Below the pieces are notes generated by a model, which saw nothing but the letters and a program-made list of their open reading frames with translations, had not been told where the DNA came from and searched no databases. From positions 8,595,237 through 8,659,236 of the forward strand of contig OX388307.1 of NCBI GenBank assembly GCA_947579605.1: DNA of 64,000 nt. Direction: 5' to 3'. Origin of the DNA: Athripsodes cinereus. Its lineage: Eukaryota > Arthropoda > Insecta > Trichoptera > Leptoceridae. Made by a program: the position numbers and the translations under genes. This document shows, piece by piece, positions 1 through 11,100 of the stretch (the first letter of the stretch is position 1; every line of letters begins with the position of its first letter).

Positions 1-223
1 CTTTCTTCCGTCATCGCTAGTAATCACTATTGATGAAACGCCCGTTCACACGATTCATTATTTTCGAGACCCGTTCCCATAGAAATAGATCTAAAATAGA
101 TGGAACCCATAGATATAGTAGCTCTATTAGCATTGGTATACATGTATCGAAATGTCAAACATCCTTCAAGAATATCTGTCAAATACGGTGTATAAGCGTA
201 GTACAATCTCGATTTGTTATTGA

Positions 224-490
<267 letters not shown>

Positions 491-547
491 TAAATAAATT
501 TTGCATTACTTTACATATACGTTTTATTCATAATCTATTACGTTTAA

Positions 548-2307
548 CACTAAACCTACCGACATTTTATGTATACCTATTCCTACCACGAGCGGTCAAA
601 TGACCGCTTCAAAAAAATAAATATATATCATTAGTATAGAACTTTTTTTTTTGCTAATTGGATAGTAAAAACATATTTTTGTTCTATTTAGAAAAGTTTT
701 ATGCACATTTATGCATTTTTAGCATATTTTTTACATATTATAGAATTTACTATTTTGCGTCGCATATTTTCCACATACGTAAGTAATTTTAACTTTTTCA
801 CAAATTGACCTAATAATATCTTATTTGATAAGATTTCCATCCAGATGAATCTATAAATGTATTTGTTCTTGTTTCTGATGAACATTCTTGGCGTAGCTGT
901 GTCTCTTTCTGACATTTGGTCTTCTTGTGCCAACTGAAATAAAAATTATTCCTTCGAAATTTCTTCACCCGTAATTTCCTTATATTACATCCAAGCATTT
1001 ATCCCGGCTAAATCTAAGATATTGAAAAGTACCTATAAAGGTATTTTTAACATTTAGATTTTACACCATACTTTCTGGCCATTTAAGTTCCCCAAGTGAG
1101 GCTGATGGTTCTCTTTCTTTGTCTCTTCCCAAATATGGAGAACCGTTTACTATGTACTTACTCACAACTTATATCGAAAGAGAACCAAAATTTTATACCA
1201 AATTTGTCCGATTTATTGGGCAAGTATAGAGTTAATCTACGACGTGCTTTTATTAGGAAATAATTGTTCATCTATGGAGAGACAAATGCTCCTGGGTTAT
1301 AACAGTTTTGACTGTTTTCGATGAAATGGAACCAAACTTGAGAGATGAAAGCAAACTCATCGTTTTGTAGGCATTAGCTACTTTGACTTCTATTGTTAAA
1401 CCAAACAAATCTCTAAAATGATTTCTATAAATTCAGTTCGGTTTATAGTTGTCGAGGAAAATAACGAACCCCATTTCTTATTCCATAAATATGATACTTA
1501 GATACATATTTTAGGCACAAGCTAGACATTTGTTTCAATCGCTTGTTTGTTCATACTAGAGGTCTTCAAACTTTTTTGTTTCACAGACCACTCGCCATAT
1601 TTTTCGGTTTTGGCTAGACCTAACCATACTTGATATTAATAATTTATACATTTATCAACTTCAAATGCATTTCTGACATCTGGTATAATGTAACTCACAT
1701 TGAAAGATTGTTCTTCAATAGTGCTTATTCCGATCAGTTCCTTTTTCTAATGACAATTTCTCTTCGTATTGACAACACTCATTTCTGCGATTATGTAAAA
1801 AAAATAGGTATTATATGTATATGTGGATGATTCCATGGAGTGCCAAGAGTAAAATCAAGTCCTGTTTGTATGATATCCATTATCGTTGACCCCCATTTTC
1901 TTTTCATAAACCCCCACTTTTTTCCGCCGACATGGACTCTTTGTAGGTATTCTTAGACCTCTTGAAGTCGATATTGATCACTTTGGGAATCATTGGTTAA
2001 CGCTGTAGATCCACAACTACACCACGGACTTATAAAACTTTTTTCATTTGTACACTTTCCGAAAAATAAAGTAGTTAATAACAGGAATTGTTCAAAAGGT
2101 CAAATGACCGCTCGTGGTAGACTAGACATGCAATAAAAAAAAATCAGAAACTAAAAAATAAAAAAAGTTGTGAATATTCAAAAATGGAATATATCCATAT
2201 TATAGGAAAAGTCAGAAAGTTACATGTCGATACAGCAACGTTATGTACAAGAAATTCTAAACGAAATTTCAAAAACGGTCATTTGACCGCGCTCGGTAGG
2301 TTTAGTG
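548..2307 (-). mobile_element. Decayed piggyBac-like DNA transposon
   Basis: The element is bounded by TTAA on both sides (544-547 and 2308-2311), the piggyBac target duplication. Its ends are inverted: CACTAAACCTACCGA at the left and its reverse complement TCGGTAGGTTTAGTG at the right. Subterminal GGTCAAATGACCGC palindromes recur near 594, 2096 and 2272. On the - strand, between about 1500 and 720, conceptual translation across several stops and frameshifts gives piggyBac transposase-like stretches: an acidic-loop region like VDEQLFPTKAR, followed by PNKSDKFGIKFW and then a segment like NGFPYLGK. A Lys/Arg/Cys-rich tail lies towards 810-1000. The element is clearly non-functional. It sits in the stretch between the KRR1 exon and the 3038 exon, so it would be an intronic insertion if those exons are joined. 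Family assignment rests on TTAA plus transposase resemblance. Confidence 0.8.
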
Positions 2308-2330
2308 TTAATTAATTTTTTATTCACTTA

Positions 2331-2700
2331 TTCTGTTTATTCATTCACTTGAATGTATTCATCTTATTTATTTCTTTTAAATACACCTTATCATTTTTTT
2401 TTAACTTTTAATTGATTTTCATCTTACTATATTCATTCATCTAAATGTATTCATCTTAATTTATGTGTTAAAAACATTTTTATCAAGATTTATTACTTTG
2501 ACTTGATTTTATTCATTCATTTGAATCTATTCATCATATATAATTTGTTTTAAATACATTTAATCATGATTAATTATTTTTATTTGATTTTTAATCTTGT
2601 TTTATTAATTTATAATTATTTTATAAATTCATTTGAATCTATTCATCTTGTTTTTTTATACATTTTAATCATAATTTAGTACTTTTAATTGATCTTTTGG
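2331..2700. repeat. Degenerate AT-rich tandem repeat
   Basis: Four imperfect copies of a unit built around TGAATCTATTCATCTT, followed by TTTTAAATACATTT, a TAATCATGATTTA-like stretch and TTTTAATTGATTTT. The core recurs near 2351, 2441, 2523 and 2634, so spacing is irregular (about 80-110 bases). No coding potential seen. It directly follows the right end of the piggyBac-like element. Confidence 0.6.
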
Positions 2701-3037
2701 TTAATCGAATAAGAAAATTGTTAGCAATTTGGTACTGTTATTAGTGTTGTTTGATAATGATTCATTTAACTTTGATGTTTTTTTAAGACTTCCAGGTAAA
2801 TTAAGGATCTTTGCTGGTCCGCTTATTGAATTCACATTTTGTTGTCATGTTCTACAATTGACTGTCTGATCCTGTGAATATTATAAAATTAAAAAAGCAA
2901 GTAAAAATACATAGAAAACTGTATTTGCATTACATCTACTTAACAGCCATATAATATGGAGGGAGAGAATTTTCCACTGAAACATTCCAATTTAAAACCA
3001 TTGAGGTCAAATCTGTAACTATCTTATAAATTTACAG

Positions 3038-3214
3038 GTCACGATGGAAGAGACTCAAATCAAATTTATAAACGTAATTACAAAATTATCTCAACAATCT
3101 GATGGTAAAATTATTGTGGATTTCCAAAGAGAACATTATGACCATTCAATAGACTTGTCAAAAATGAGATTACCAAAACATGAAAAACAAAATATTGCAA
3201 TCCAATACTATTAA
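3038..3214 (+). CDS. Unrecognised candidate terminal exon
   Basis: A clean acceptor (AATTTACAG) opens a 58-codon frame ending in TAA at 3212-3214. The peptide is charged and soluble-looking (VTMEETQIKFINVITKLSQQ at its start, later DLSKMRLPKHEKQN) with no membrane segment. It joins in phase 0 to the KRR1-like exon at 263-466 across a 2.6 kb gap containing the piggyBac-like element. If joined, the product would be 126 residues: a KRR1 N-terminus with a foreign tail. I do not recognise the family. It could equally be the last exon of a different gene, or chance. Confidence 0.35.
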   Translation, partial: VTMEETQIKFINVITKLSQQSDGKIIVDFQREHYDHSIDLSKMRLPKHEKQNIAIQYY

Positions 3215-3392
3215 TAGGTAAGATTTTATAAAAATTTCATTTTATAACACTTTTATAGATAAAAAAAATAGCGACATAATATTGGCATGAATGATTAACA
3301 TAACATAACATGCATAGACAATTCACACAGATCTAGCTAGTCCCAAACTAAGATATGAATCTTGTATTATGGGTACTAACGCGACGATATAC

Positions 3393-3556
3393 ATATCGTC
3401 GTTGGATCAATGAAACCTCTTATGTGTCAATTTTTTTCGAAGATGAGATATTGGTATCAAACGATTCGTCTCGTCGGGCCGAACAATTTGGTACCAATAT
3501 CTCATCTTCGAAAAAAATTGACACATAAGAGGTTTCATTGATCCAACGACGATATA
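3393..3556. mobile_element. Palindromic MITE (foldback element)
   Basis: The arms at about 3393-3460 and 3489-3556 are near-perfect reverse complements. The left arm starts ATATCGTCGTTGGATCAATG and the right arm ends with its complement, separated by a loop of about 30 bases. Nothing is encoded. The element abuts a SINE and a LINE fragment, forming a mobile-element cluster from 3393 to 4133. Confidence 0.75.
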
Positions 3557-3584
3557 TACAATGCACTGAACACATATACATGTA

Positions 3585-3700
3585 ACACCCAGGCCCTGGA
3601 CAATTTGAAAAAGGTCATTCTTCATTTTGCACTGGCCGGGAATCGAACCCGGGACCTCGTAACTCAAAGGCAAGTGCGTTAGCCTCTGTTGTCCGACATG
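3585..3700 (-). mobile_element. tRNA-derived SINE head
   Basis: Read on the - strand, this contains a tRNA-like promoter. There is an A-box-like stretch near GGCTAACGCACTTGCC, then a consensus B box GGTTCGATTCCC (its complement GGGAATCGAACCC lies at about 3640-3652). It is followed by non-tRNA sequence (AGTGCAAAATGAAGAATGACC and on). It does not close into a complete tRNA cloverleaf with an acceptor stem, so a SINE is the better reading. A LINE C-terminal fragment begins immediately at its upstream end. Confidence 0.55.
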
Positions 3701-4137
3701 GTTAAAGAAGGATGAAAGTGGCATAAATGCAGTAGAAATGAGATCGTTGAGAAGGATGTGTGGTAAAAGTCTGAGAGATTGTGTGCGTAACAGTGATATA
3801 CGAAAGGAATGTGGAATGAAAGTTGGTGTGGTTACAAGGATGAATGTAAATAAGTTAAGATGGTTTGGGCACGTGGAAAGAATGAATGAGGACAGAATGA
3901 CCAAGAAGATACATTGGGCTGAGAGGAATGGTGCTCGGAGACGTGGACGTCCGAGAATTAAATGGCAAGATCATTTAAATCAAATCCTACAGGACGGTCA
4001 CGTGTTGAGCACATTGAACAGGAGAGCATGCATGAGGAATTGTATGACAGTGACGGAAGCGAAAGATGTATGCAAGGATAGAAGGAAGTGGCGCTCGATC
4101 CTTTCTGCCTACCCTGCAAGGGAAGCGACGTGATGGT
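3699..4137 (+). mobile_element. LINE reverse-transcriptase C-terminus (5'-truncated)
   Basis: An open frame reads through RSLRRMCGKSLRDCVRNSDI, then KLRWFGHVERMNEDRMTKK, then RGRPRIKWQDHL and a terminal segment ending WRSILSAYPAREAT before TGA. This is the C-terminal module of insect endonuclease/reverse-transcriptase LINEs: the LRWFGH.RM motif, a basic linker, the GRPR..W motif and a Ser-Ala-Tyr-Pro tail. The reverse-transcriptase core is missing, as expected of a 5'-truncated insertion. The frame is intact for about 145 codons, which suggests a fairly recent insertion. A short ATGTATGTATG tail follows at 4136-4150. Confidence 0.8.
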
Positions 4138-4800
4138 ATGTATGTATGGATGTTATCTTAATTAATATAGAAATTACTGGTGAAATTTTTTACATTTGCC
4201 GGGAACCAAGCCCAAGACCTCCCAAATGGTAGACGGGCATCGTAATAGCAAATCTACTACTGATCTATTATTAAAAAAAAATACCTAAGATCTTGAATAC
4301 ATACCTTTAAATTTTCTGTTGACATTGTGTTAACCAATGTTTTTACTACTAATGTAGTGATTTTGCCACTTCCGATGTTGTTGGGAGTCTCAGTATTAGT
4401 GGAATATGTTTACTATAAAGTAGTCCAACATTGTCAGCCAAGTAAGCCGTATAATTTAATGTTTGTAACAGCAGATAGAGTTCACTTAGTGTCGACTAAA
4501 TTAAAAAATATTATGAATTCTAGATATTATTTTCTAGGTTACGAACGTCGATGAGATTATAGTTATTACATGATATTATGTTATCATATAACATACTATT
4601 CATGAGATCTATTTTATGATTGAGACATAGCTTTGCGCATAAAGGAAAGGATATATTTTATATTTTTTACATAATTATAAACATTTTTAGGATAACTTAA
4701 AATAAAACACTTATGTTAAGTATATCTACAGTCACTGTGGATATATTTTAAAAAAAACTTTTTTATACACACTTATATTCCAATTTCCTTTCGTCCAATT

Positions 4801-5395
4801 TCAATTCTCCCCTTCTTTTCCAAGGTCACTGAAAGACTGGCATATAACCAACTCAATACTTTTATCACAAAATAATCTCCATAACAATTTCCAGTCATAA
4901 TTAAAATTATTAAGACAAATAAGACGTATACATTCCAAATTCGTGTACTTTCTCAAAACATATTCACACTGAGTGCTACTTATTCTAAAATATTCCAGGA
5001 ACTGCGTGGGCAAAATATCTTGGAAATTAATCCTTTTTTTATAAAATCTCACAACTCCGTCTTCCACATCCCTTTGTAATAATATTTTTCGCCACATTGT
5101 ATAACAAATTTACTTAAAACACCTATAATATAAACCAACGTCTACTTTCACAACACGACGAATCGCATATTTGAAATGTCAAAATATTCGTTTGCTATGT
5201 TGGCAAAGTTTTTTATGAAAAGTAGTAATGGTGGAACAGAACTGCCTATTTACTTTGCGAATGGCGTCTTCTTTTCACTTTGCGCTTTGCAATTCCTACT
5301 TTGCAAAAAGATGTAATGGTGGAACGGAAACAAGCCGATGAATTGCATAGTGCAAAATGCAGAGTTGGAAAGTATAATGGTGGAACGGGGCACTG
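4801..5395 (-). mobile_element. PIF/Harbinger-like transposon fragment
   Basis: A 98-codon frame on the - strand (5097-4801) resembles the N-terminal region of Harbinger/ALP1-like transposases. It has a charged start, then a phrase like NFQDILPTQFLEYFRISSTQ followed by CEYVLRKY, comparable to the usual F..Y.RMS...F..LL region. No DDE catalytic core is seen. Upstream on the same strand (5100-5395) lies non-coding DNA with repeated TAATGGTGGAAC motifs. The outer boundary is probably the inverted-repeat-like CCAGTGCCCCGTTCCACC at about 5378-5395. I did not find a convincing partner end near 4730. Assignment is tentative. Confidence 0.45.
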
Positions 5396-5734
5396 GTTTT
5401 TAATAGTTATATTTTTAAATTGTTATATTTTGATTAGTTATATTTTTAAATTGTCATAGTATAATTTTATGTAAATTTTTTATAAGCTATTTACTGTTCA
5501 AAATAAATGCTCATATGATTATAATGTTTTTTTTTCTTCCAATTTGTACATTATTATATCTAGTATGACCTATTATTAACCTAGATGTTGTTTGGTTTGG
5601 CGTTTTCTCTTAAAAATTGAGTGAGAATATCCCGTACAGACTGTTAAGATATGTAATAAACTGTTTTTACTTCAGATGTGTGATTAAATTATTTAAGGAT
5701 GTTATAAGTTAATAAAATTAAAAAAATATTAGAT

Positions 5735-6262
5735 TTTTTTAGATTAGATATATCTAGGTTTTTGTTATAAACCAAAATACAATCTCATACACCATAGGTG
5801 GCCAACCTTTTCAGCAGCTGGGCCAAATTTCAGAATTGAGATTTTCTACCGGGCCATACAACAATTTACTCCATATATGGAACATTTTATAATTTTACTT
5901 CACCTTAAAATTTCTACCCCCCCGTTGCCAAGTTTTCAAAATGGTATAGGAATTTGAAATGTTTCAAAACTCCTCGGTTTTCTTTAGGAATATTTTCTCA
6001 AAATAGTACCTCTTTCAAAAAAGTAACGGATACTTATACCGACTGTTATCAAAAAAAATAGTGAGGAATGCTTCGCGGGCCGCACGTAGACACCCAACAG
6101 GCCGTATGTGGCCTGCGTGTTGGCCACCCTTGTTATACACCTTTCACCATAAGCTAAAAGCTTGTGTCGTGAAATGGGGTATTGCTGGCACCTGGAATCG
6201 AATTACGCACCTCTTGTGCTTGAGGCCGAGACTCTACCGCCAGGCTACAATGGAATTATTAA
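5735..6262 (-). mobile_element. tRNA-derived SINE, interrupted by a hAT MITE
   Basis: The head at about 6170-6262 is a degraded tRNA-like promoter on the - strand (GGTAGAGTCTCGGCCTCAAG, then a mutated B box, then CACGACACAAGCTTTTAGCT). The tail at 5735-5792 continues the same family (GGTTTATAACAAAAACCTAG on the - strand). A hAT-type insertion at 5793-6132 separates the two halves. The copy at 55250-55410 is uninterrupted and shows the order of the parts. Confidence 0.65.
5793..6132. mobile_element. hAT-superfamily non-autonomous element
   Basis: The termini are CATAGGTGGCCAAC at the left and GTTGGCCACCCTTG at the right, imperfect inverted repeats of the CAGGGGTGGCCAAC type common in hAT elements. 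They are flanked by near-identical 8-base duplications (tcatacac at 5785-5792, ttatacac at 6133-6140). Length is 340 bases with no transposase. Internal blocks rich in GGGCC (GCTGGGCCAAA, CTACCGGGCCAT, TTCGCGGGCCGCACG) are typical of these non-autonomous hATs. It inserted into a pre-existing SINE. Confidence 0.8.
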
Positions 6263-7489
6263 ATTACTATACATTACCATATTGTTTAAAGTTATTCAGA
6301 TACTGTCAGTGTAATCAATAAATGAATTAGCAAATGTGTATTTAGCTGAAAAAAGTGTCTGACCTGAATACAATTTTATATAACAATTTGATATAACTGT
6401 CTGACATAGCTACAATTCTATACACAAAATAGAAAACAAAGTAAGTACTAATACATTGAGGTAAGACAAGGCATCAATGATGATTTATTTACGATCACCA
6501 TGAGCTCTTTGAGAAGATAGTGATATACTTTACAGTTTGATTAATTTAATGCTCCTAGTCATTGATAGAATAGTACCCATAAGAATGCTTATACAATGAA
6601 TTAGACAAATTTAATAGTCAGTCATTTTACAGAGTATTGTAGTTATATATATTTTAAAATAATCTTTAGAGGTGACTGTTGGTGGTGGAGATTTATCATA
6701 AAAACACTTCAATGCTATTGATATTTATTTATTAAGAATAATCATTTAATTAGTGTTATGGACAAAAGAAAATATAAACAATTTTTTTCTACATCTATCA
6801 TCAAATAAAAATGGTTAAAGACGTTTCACAAAATTGAATACTGCTTAAGACAATTTAAATAAATATTTGATTTGAAACTTTACATAGGTGCTACTTTGAA
6901 CTCCCTATGCGCGCTACAATATACTACACTTGTAAGTGATTGGTGTATAGATATTTGTAAAGAATTTTGACAAGCATCTATGTTTTTGGTGCAGTCGCCT
7001 TGTTTGCTTTAAAACTGTTTTTGTTTGTAATTTATTTGTTTTAAACTTGCTCTGGAACATTAAATTAATAAGTATTAGTAAGAGTTGAAAATTGAGAAAA
7101 GACCATTAGCATTTTCTCAATTCCGATGATGTCCCACTGCCTTCCTATATTTCAGGAAGGATTACGTCAGGGGGAGTCCTTTAGGCGAACCATGAGCCCT
7201 TAGAAAGAATTTGCTAGAAGAGTATGGATGACACAGGAACTGACATTCATGGGTGTGGGAGGGTGTAACCCTTAATGTGCCTTCCTATATATATTTAATC
7301 CTTGGGTCAAGTCACCTACAATGTAATATTCATATGACCACCATCTGCCAAAGAAGTCATTTTGTTAAATAGATTAACACGACAAAGTGACTTGTATATG
7401 ATAACAATAAATTCTGAAAAATTATTGACACTAACTCACTTTTGATTCTGAAAAGATATTATAATATAATGAAATTAGCGGTACCTCAC
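6263..7489. other. Gene-free AT-rich stretch with unclassified repeat debris
   Basis: No convincing exon seen. A GC-richer patch at about 7090-7310 (two CCTTCCTATAT motifs, at about 7141 and 7280) looks like the remnant of a mobile element, but I cannot name it. Confidence 0.3.
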
Positions 7490-7677
7490 ATTAAGTAAGA
7501 AAGAATAGTAAGTCGTGTGCTATAATTAGAACTAGATTTTATTTTTGCCGGAAACGACAGGTTTTCATGAGAAACTTTTTTTGCGCTATCTCCAGATACA
7601 CTGATATCTCGATTATATAAAAATACACGATTATTTGCAAGTTTTATACCGGGCACTTCTTCAAACGTCGCATGCAA
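7490..7677 (-). CDS. Candidate first exon of a divergent unknown gene
   Basis: An ATG at 7677 opens 62 codons on the - strand up to a possible donor (AAT|GTGAGG at 7490). The peptide begins MHATFEEVPGIKLANNRVFL and continues with a mixed-polarity stretch (RDISVSGDSAKKVSHENLSF). Its composition looks more protein-like than surrounding random frames. It lies 462 bases from the PATL1 start in divergent orientation, compatible with a shared promoter region. I do not recognise it and could not place later exons. It may be chance. Confidence 0.25.
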
Positions 7678-7774
7678 GTTTCAATGGTTTCAATTTGTTT
7701 TGACAGTTCAACTTTGTTTTGAGTCATAGAATAACAATCAAAATCAGTTCTATCCACGGCCGCCAGATATCGCT

Positions 7775-7880
7775 AATGTCGGGGAACGGTCTCGAAAATA
7801 ATGAATCGTGCCCGTTCACACCTATTCATCTTGGAGGATCATCCGGAGTGATCACGGAGTGAACAAATATGAACGACCCT
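7775..7880. repeat. Repeat segment shared, inverted, with the window start
   Basis: The stretch containing GGTCTCGAAAATAATGAATC (about 7788-7807) is the reverse complement of about 48-78, apart from one inserted base in the first copy. After the shared block the sequences diverge, although GCCCGTTCACAC occurs next to both copies in different orientation. This may be two copies of a MITE family. GTGTGAACGGG also occurs in the MITE at 42596-43115. It overlaps the presumed PATL1 promoter. Confidence 0.5.
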
Positions 7881-8139
7881 TTAGAGATGTGATCAATAGC
7901 TCTATGAGCTGTAGCGTGTGTGGCTCACTGAACAATGATCCTACATTAGTGATCCAAGTACTGAATTATTAGCTTATCCCATGTCTAGTTGACCATAGAT
8001 ATTTTTCTTTTTATGGCAACATAGTTCTCCAAAATGCGCTGCGGTAAAATTTTGAACTAAAACTAATGTCCGCCATTGTAACATATGTCTTGGTGTGACG
8101 AGTCATGTCAATTTTACTCATTAAATCAGGAAATATCAA

Positions 8140-11100
8140 ATGGCAGATTCTTTTTTCGGTTTCGATACATCATCATCGGTAAGTTTATTTCATATTCTTT
8201 TGATTGTTGTATAATTAGTGTAACAAATGGCGTATATTAATGCCTTTTTTCCTTTTTCAATGACTTGCGTCTAAACCATGCTATTCAGAGTAAATAATTG
8301 AGTTTTGCCGGCTTTTTTCCTCCATAATGACATTTTAATAATTGCTTTTAGTTATTGCTGTTGCAATTATTTTGAACTTATTCTTTCAAACATAAACTTT
8401 TATCAACAATATTTTGCATTACCACGAGTGCGTATTACAACATCTAGAACCTTGTGTTTTCTTGTTTGCATCAAGGTTTTAGTGTTTTTGATTCTGAAGC
8501 CTTTTTTGTTGGTCTAATTATTGTTTTACGGGTTTGTATGATGGAATTAGGATTTTTGTAAATTATAGAAGTCTTTCTCTAAATATTTATATAAGATATT
8601 TTTCTTTTTTAGAATGTGAATGAACTTGATGATGGAGGAGGTCGAGAGGCCTCAGAGGATGAATATGACGCCCTTAATGACGAAACGTTTGGAGGATCAG
8701 GTACGAAAATATAACATTCATCCATAAAACTTGAAATATAGGTGTTAAAACTACTTGGAGAAGTGTTTAATTACAAACCTAACCTAAAAATGCTTAAGTA
8801 TGACAAGCTAATGTCAAATATCTTGTTGGAAGTCCTTTACTTCAGAGATTTGAGATATAAAATCGTTTTAATTGTTTATAATATTAATGGATATATGGAA
8901 GGAATAGAAAAATACAAAATAATTTATTAGTCCCAAGTATTGACAAAATCAGTACTTGCATCTCGCAGGTATGTGACAACTAGGTTTAGAACCATGTGCA
9001 AGTTATCATTTTCTGATTATTATATAAATAAATTAATGCTTTTAATGAGTATAATAATGTCTATAACTATGTAGGTATGTAAGTGAGAATAATTATGTAA
9101 ATATGGAGTTGAGCTCAGCTTCAGAATAATTGTACTGTTAAACTATGTACCATTGCTAATTTACATTTGAACATTTTAGCTGAAGATGGAGATTGGGAAC
9201 AGCAGCATGAGGAGTTGTCTATGCGTCAGGAGCGTGACAAGAATCATTCGGACTTGGGTAAGTTGAATATTTTGAACTCAATAAACTCTGTACTCAAATT
9301 TGGAAGAGCAAATCCTCATGGTGATTTTGTATCACTAATGGCCTAATATCTATTATTGTGACAGAAACTTATAATGCTATTTAGTTATGTGTTTGCGGAT
9401 AACTACAAGAGCATCACAATATTTAAATTACAAAGTGTACATACTTCCGAGAGAGTAAAATCCTTATTTTATAAAACAGAAAGCGTGGATAATACTTGTT
9501 TAGTGTTTGGACCACTATCTTAAACAATATTAAGAATCCTAAATATTCTAAAATTTATTGGAGAAATCTTAAGTATTATAAATTTATTGCAGAATTGAAT
9601 TTGATGATTTACTCTTTTTCTGACGTAAATATCGGTTTTTGGTGGTGTGATAATAAAAACAAGGCAATTCTTTTTAAGATACGTCTTTTTGTGGAAAACC
9701 ACCGTAAGGGCCCATTCAAGAATCATAACACCTGCTGAGGAATAGGGTCTTTAACTCTGCCTTGAACACCTCCACACTCTCCGATCTGATTGAGCGTACC
9801 TTTGAAATAATGGCGATATATATTAATAGTAACACAAAATAAGAGCACATCCATATGATATATGGATGTGCTCTTATTTTGTGTTACTATTAATGAAAAT
9901 ACAATAATCTGACAAAAAAAAATATCTTACATGTGAGCTATTTATTTTTATCACTCATAAAATATCAAATGAACCTGAGAAATGATGTACTGTTTTTAAA
10001 TGTTGAAATAAATGCATAGCGCTCTTTTTGATGTGTTAAAATAACAGATGATTGCCTTGTCAGCATTTCTTCCTGTGAATTGTGATTGTTGATAAGTGAC
10101 TAATCAGATAATAAATATCTGAGAAATAATAATATAAACAAATTAAAAACAAGTTGTAATCGGATACTGCAAAATTGAGATTGTTGATAAATAACATTTT
10201 CAAATAATAAATACTTCAGAAATAATAATATACCCAAATGAAAATATTTGTAAACAAATTAGAAACAAAGTTGTAATCTTCTTTTCTTAAATAAGGCACC
10301 CAACATTGAGTGAATTATGTCTATCTGCTAAGAGGAATGATTTGTTTCCAACAAAAAAATGCTTACCATGACAGAAGGGCAGATATCTAAGTATCTATGT
10401 GTGCATATCTTTCACAAACATGTTATTGGACTCTGCAAAATTACACATTAGATAAAATAATATTGGAACAATTTTTTAATTGAATCAACACAATAACTTC
10501 ATAAACATATTATATGTCACAACCCAATATTCTTTCATAGAATAATACGTGTGTATGCACTTGTATGTAAATAATATTGTTTGCATGTGCATATTTACAC
10601 AGTGCAGTGTCATAAAGTTCATTATCTTTTAGGTCAATGCCAGGTTCCTAATGATATATATGTTCATACGTGTATGTTACATGCTGGTTATAAAAGTATG
10701 TAAAAACTCAACAACTTATTCAAAGATTTGATAAAATGAAAATTTCAATAACTCTTAAGATTTGTCATCCTGTATAAGGATTAGTATGTAGAGCTATGAA
10801 TGAATGTTTGGAAACATTGAGAGAATAAAATAAAGAATAGTTTTGAAAGAACAGGTGAAAATAAATGTATATGTCTGAGAACACTCAATTTATCCCATCA
10901 TGGCATATCCTACAAGTGAGGTAGCCAGCAGGCCAACTCCATGTAACAAACATGCAAGCCGTCTTCTCCATGTCAAAAAGATTACAATTTTCTGGAATTT
11001 CTGCCCTTCTGCTTAGCCACAGGAATGTGGTATGATATAGAAGTAGTTTTAATTCAAGAATTTTCCATTTAATCCAATTGTTTCAATAGGAGTATTACTT

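Noticed and set aside
3407..3904. 165-codon - strand frame
   Set aside because: It runs through a MITE palindrome, a SINE head and the antisense of a LINE frame, so it is a composite artefact.
4327..4554. 75-codon + strand frame with a hydrophobic start
   Set aside because: AT-rich chance frame; no splice sites or family similarity that I can support.
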